A stretch of 64,000 bases of DNA from Hydrogenophaga aromaticivorans (GTDB taxonomy: Bacteria > Pseudomonadota > Gammaproteobacteria > Burkholderiales > Burkholderiaceae_C): contig NZ_VYGV01000028.1 of NCBI RefSeq assembly GCF_013387465.1, positions 248,001 to 312,000 on the forward strand, in the 5' to 3' direction. This document shows positions 63,854 through 64,000 of this stretch, one piece after another. Positions within the stretch are counted from its first letter, which is position 1. Each line of letters begins with the position of its first letter. The notes below the pieces were generated by a model. That model ran no database searches, was not told the origin of the DNA, and was given only the letters and a program-made list of their open reading frames with translations. The position numbers were made by a program, and so were the translations under genes.

Positions 63854-64000
63854 TCCGCCCGCTGGTCCCATATAGGCACTTCCCCGTGCTAATCGAAGGG
63901 GACATGCATGAGGTGCCCACCAACCAAGAATTGCCTCCGCGCCAACGCACTGCTCAAGAGCACTGGCGCTGCCCACAACCGAACCGATGAGGGACCACCC
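63854..64000 (+). other. Right-edge non-coding region with candidate operator B
   Basis: No gene is supported in these 147 bases. An ATG at 63987 (MRDH...) stays open to the edge and lies 84 bases after operator B, similar to the spacing before the GH3 gene, but it has no ribosome-binding site and too little sequence to call. Confidence 0.3.
63881..63902 (+). promoter_or_regulatory. Candidate operator B near the window's right edge
   Basis: TCCCC - N12 - GGGGA, again with GTGCTAA directly after the left arm and ACAT around the end of the right arm. Both arms differ from operator A by one base, in a way that keeps them complementary. Confidence 0.5.

Noticed and set aside
63904..63990. 28-codon ORF at the right edge starting ATG 63904
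   Set aside because: Too short, no ribosome-binding site, starts inside the candidate operator's trailing sequence, no resemblance to a protein family.

Overview
The window looks like a chromosomal segment of a high-GC betaproteobacterium of the Burkholderiales, most likely family Comamonadaceae (Hydrogenophaga-like). The support is the dapA-bamC pair, EarP with an Arg32-type EF-P, a phasin with PhaR-type operators, and the general gene neighbourhoods. Species assignment would need a database search.

Layout. 1-4.3 kb: tail of an Ala/Lys-rich protein, dapA-bamC, and an MFS transporter/mini-protein/methyltransferase chain, all but the first on the minus strand. 4.4-9.7 kb: parE, a lytic transglycosylase, parC and a small membrane protein on the plus strand. 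9.7-12.3 kb: a D-serine deaminase-like PLP enzyme, a phasin and RidA. 12.4-19.7 kb: a ten-gene Mrp-type Na+/H+ antiporter operon (minus) whose core order resembles the archaeal Mbh antiporter module. 19.9-22.6 kb: rmuC and an MFS transporter. 22.7-29.5 kb: a TetR repressor diverging from an RND efflux operon (adaptor, pump, outer-membrane channel) across a near-exact AcrR-type operator. 29.6-39.8 kb: LOG-family protein, AEC permease, efp and earP, uvrC, a class III cyclase, pgsA, an EamA permease and a LysR regulator. 39.9-42.6 kb: a hydrolase with the full fluoroacetate-dehalogenase active site, tartrate dehydrogenase, HU and tRNA-Val, followed by a broken IS21 istB remnant and a short LuxR-type HTH ORF.

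The accessory part of most interest is 43.2-64.0 kb. A LysR regulator diverges from a plus-strand operon: benzoylformate decarboxylase (mdlC), aldehyde dehydrogenase, a ketopantoate-reductase-like enzyme, an orphan TRAP solute-binding protein and (S)-mandelate dehydrogenase (mdlB). It converges, with overlapping 3' ends, on a minus-strand operon: a complete branched-chain-amino-acid-type ABC importer (binding protein, two ATPases, two permeases), a SphA/MetA-like outer-membrane protein, a nitrilase and a haem aldoxime dehydratase. An AraC regulator sits at the head of that operon. Two LuxR-type regulators and a cytoplasmic GH3 beta-glucosidase follow.

Read together, the two operons predict a route aldoxime -> nitrile -> (nitrilase) mandelate or another arylacetic acid -> benzoylformate -> benzaldehyde -> benzoate, with dedicated uptake. 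This suggests catabolism of plant-type aryl aldoximes and cyanohydrins. A link to cyanogenic glucosides through the GH3 enzyme is only a hypothesis. A 22-bp element with covarying 5-bp arms occurs before the GH3 gene and again at the window's right edge, and is a candidate operator for the LuxR pair.
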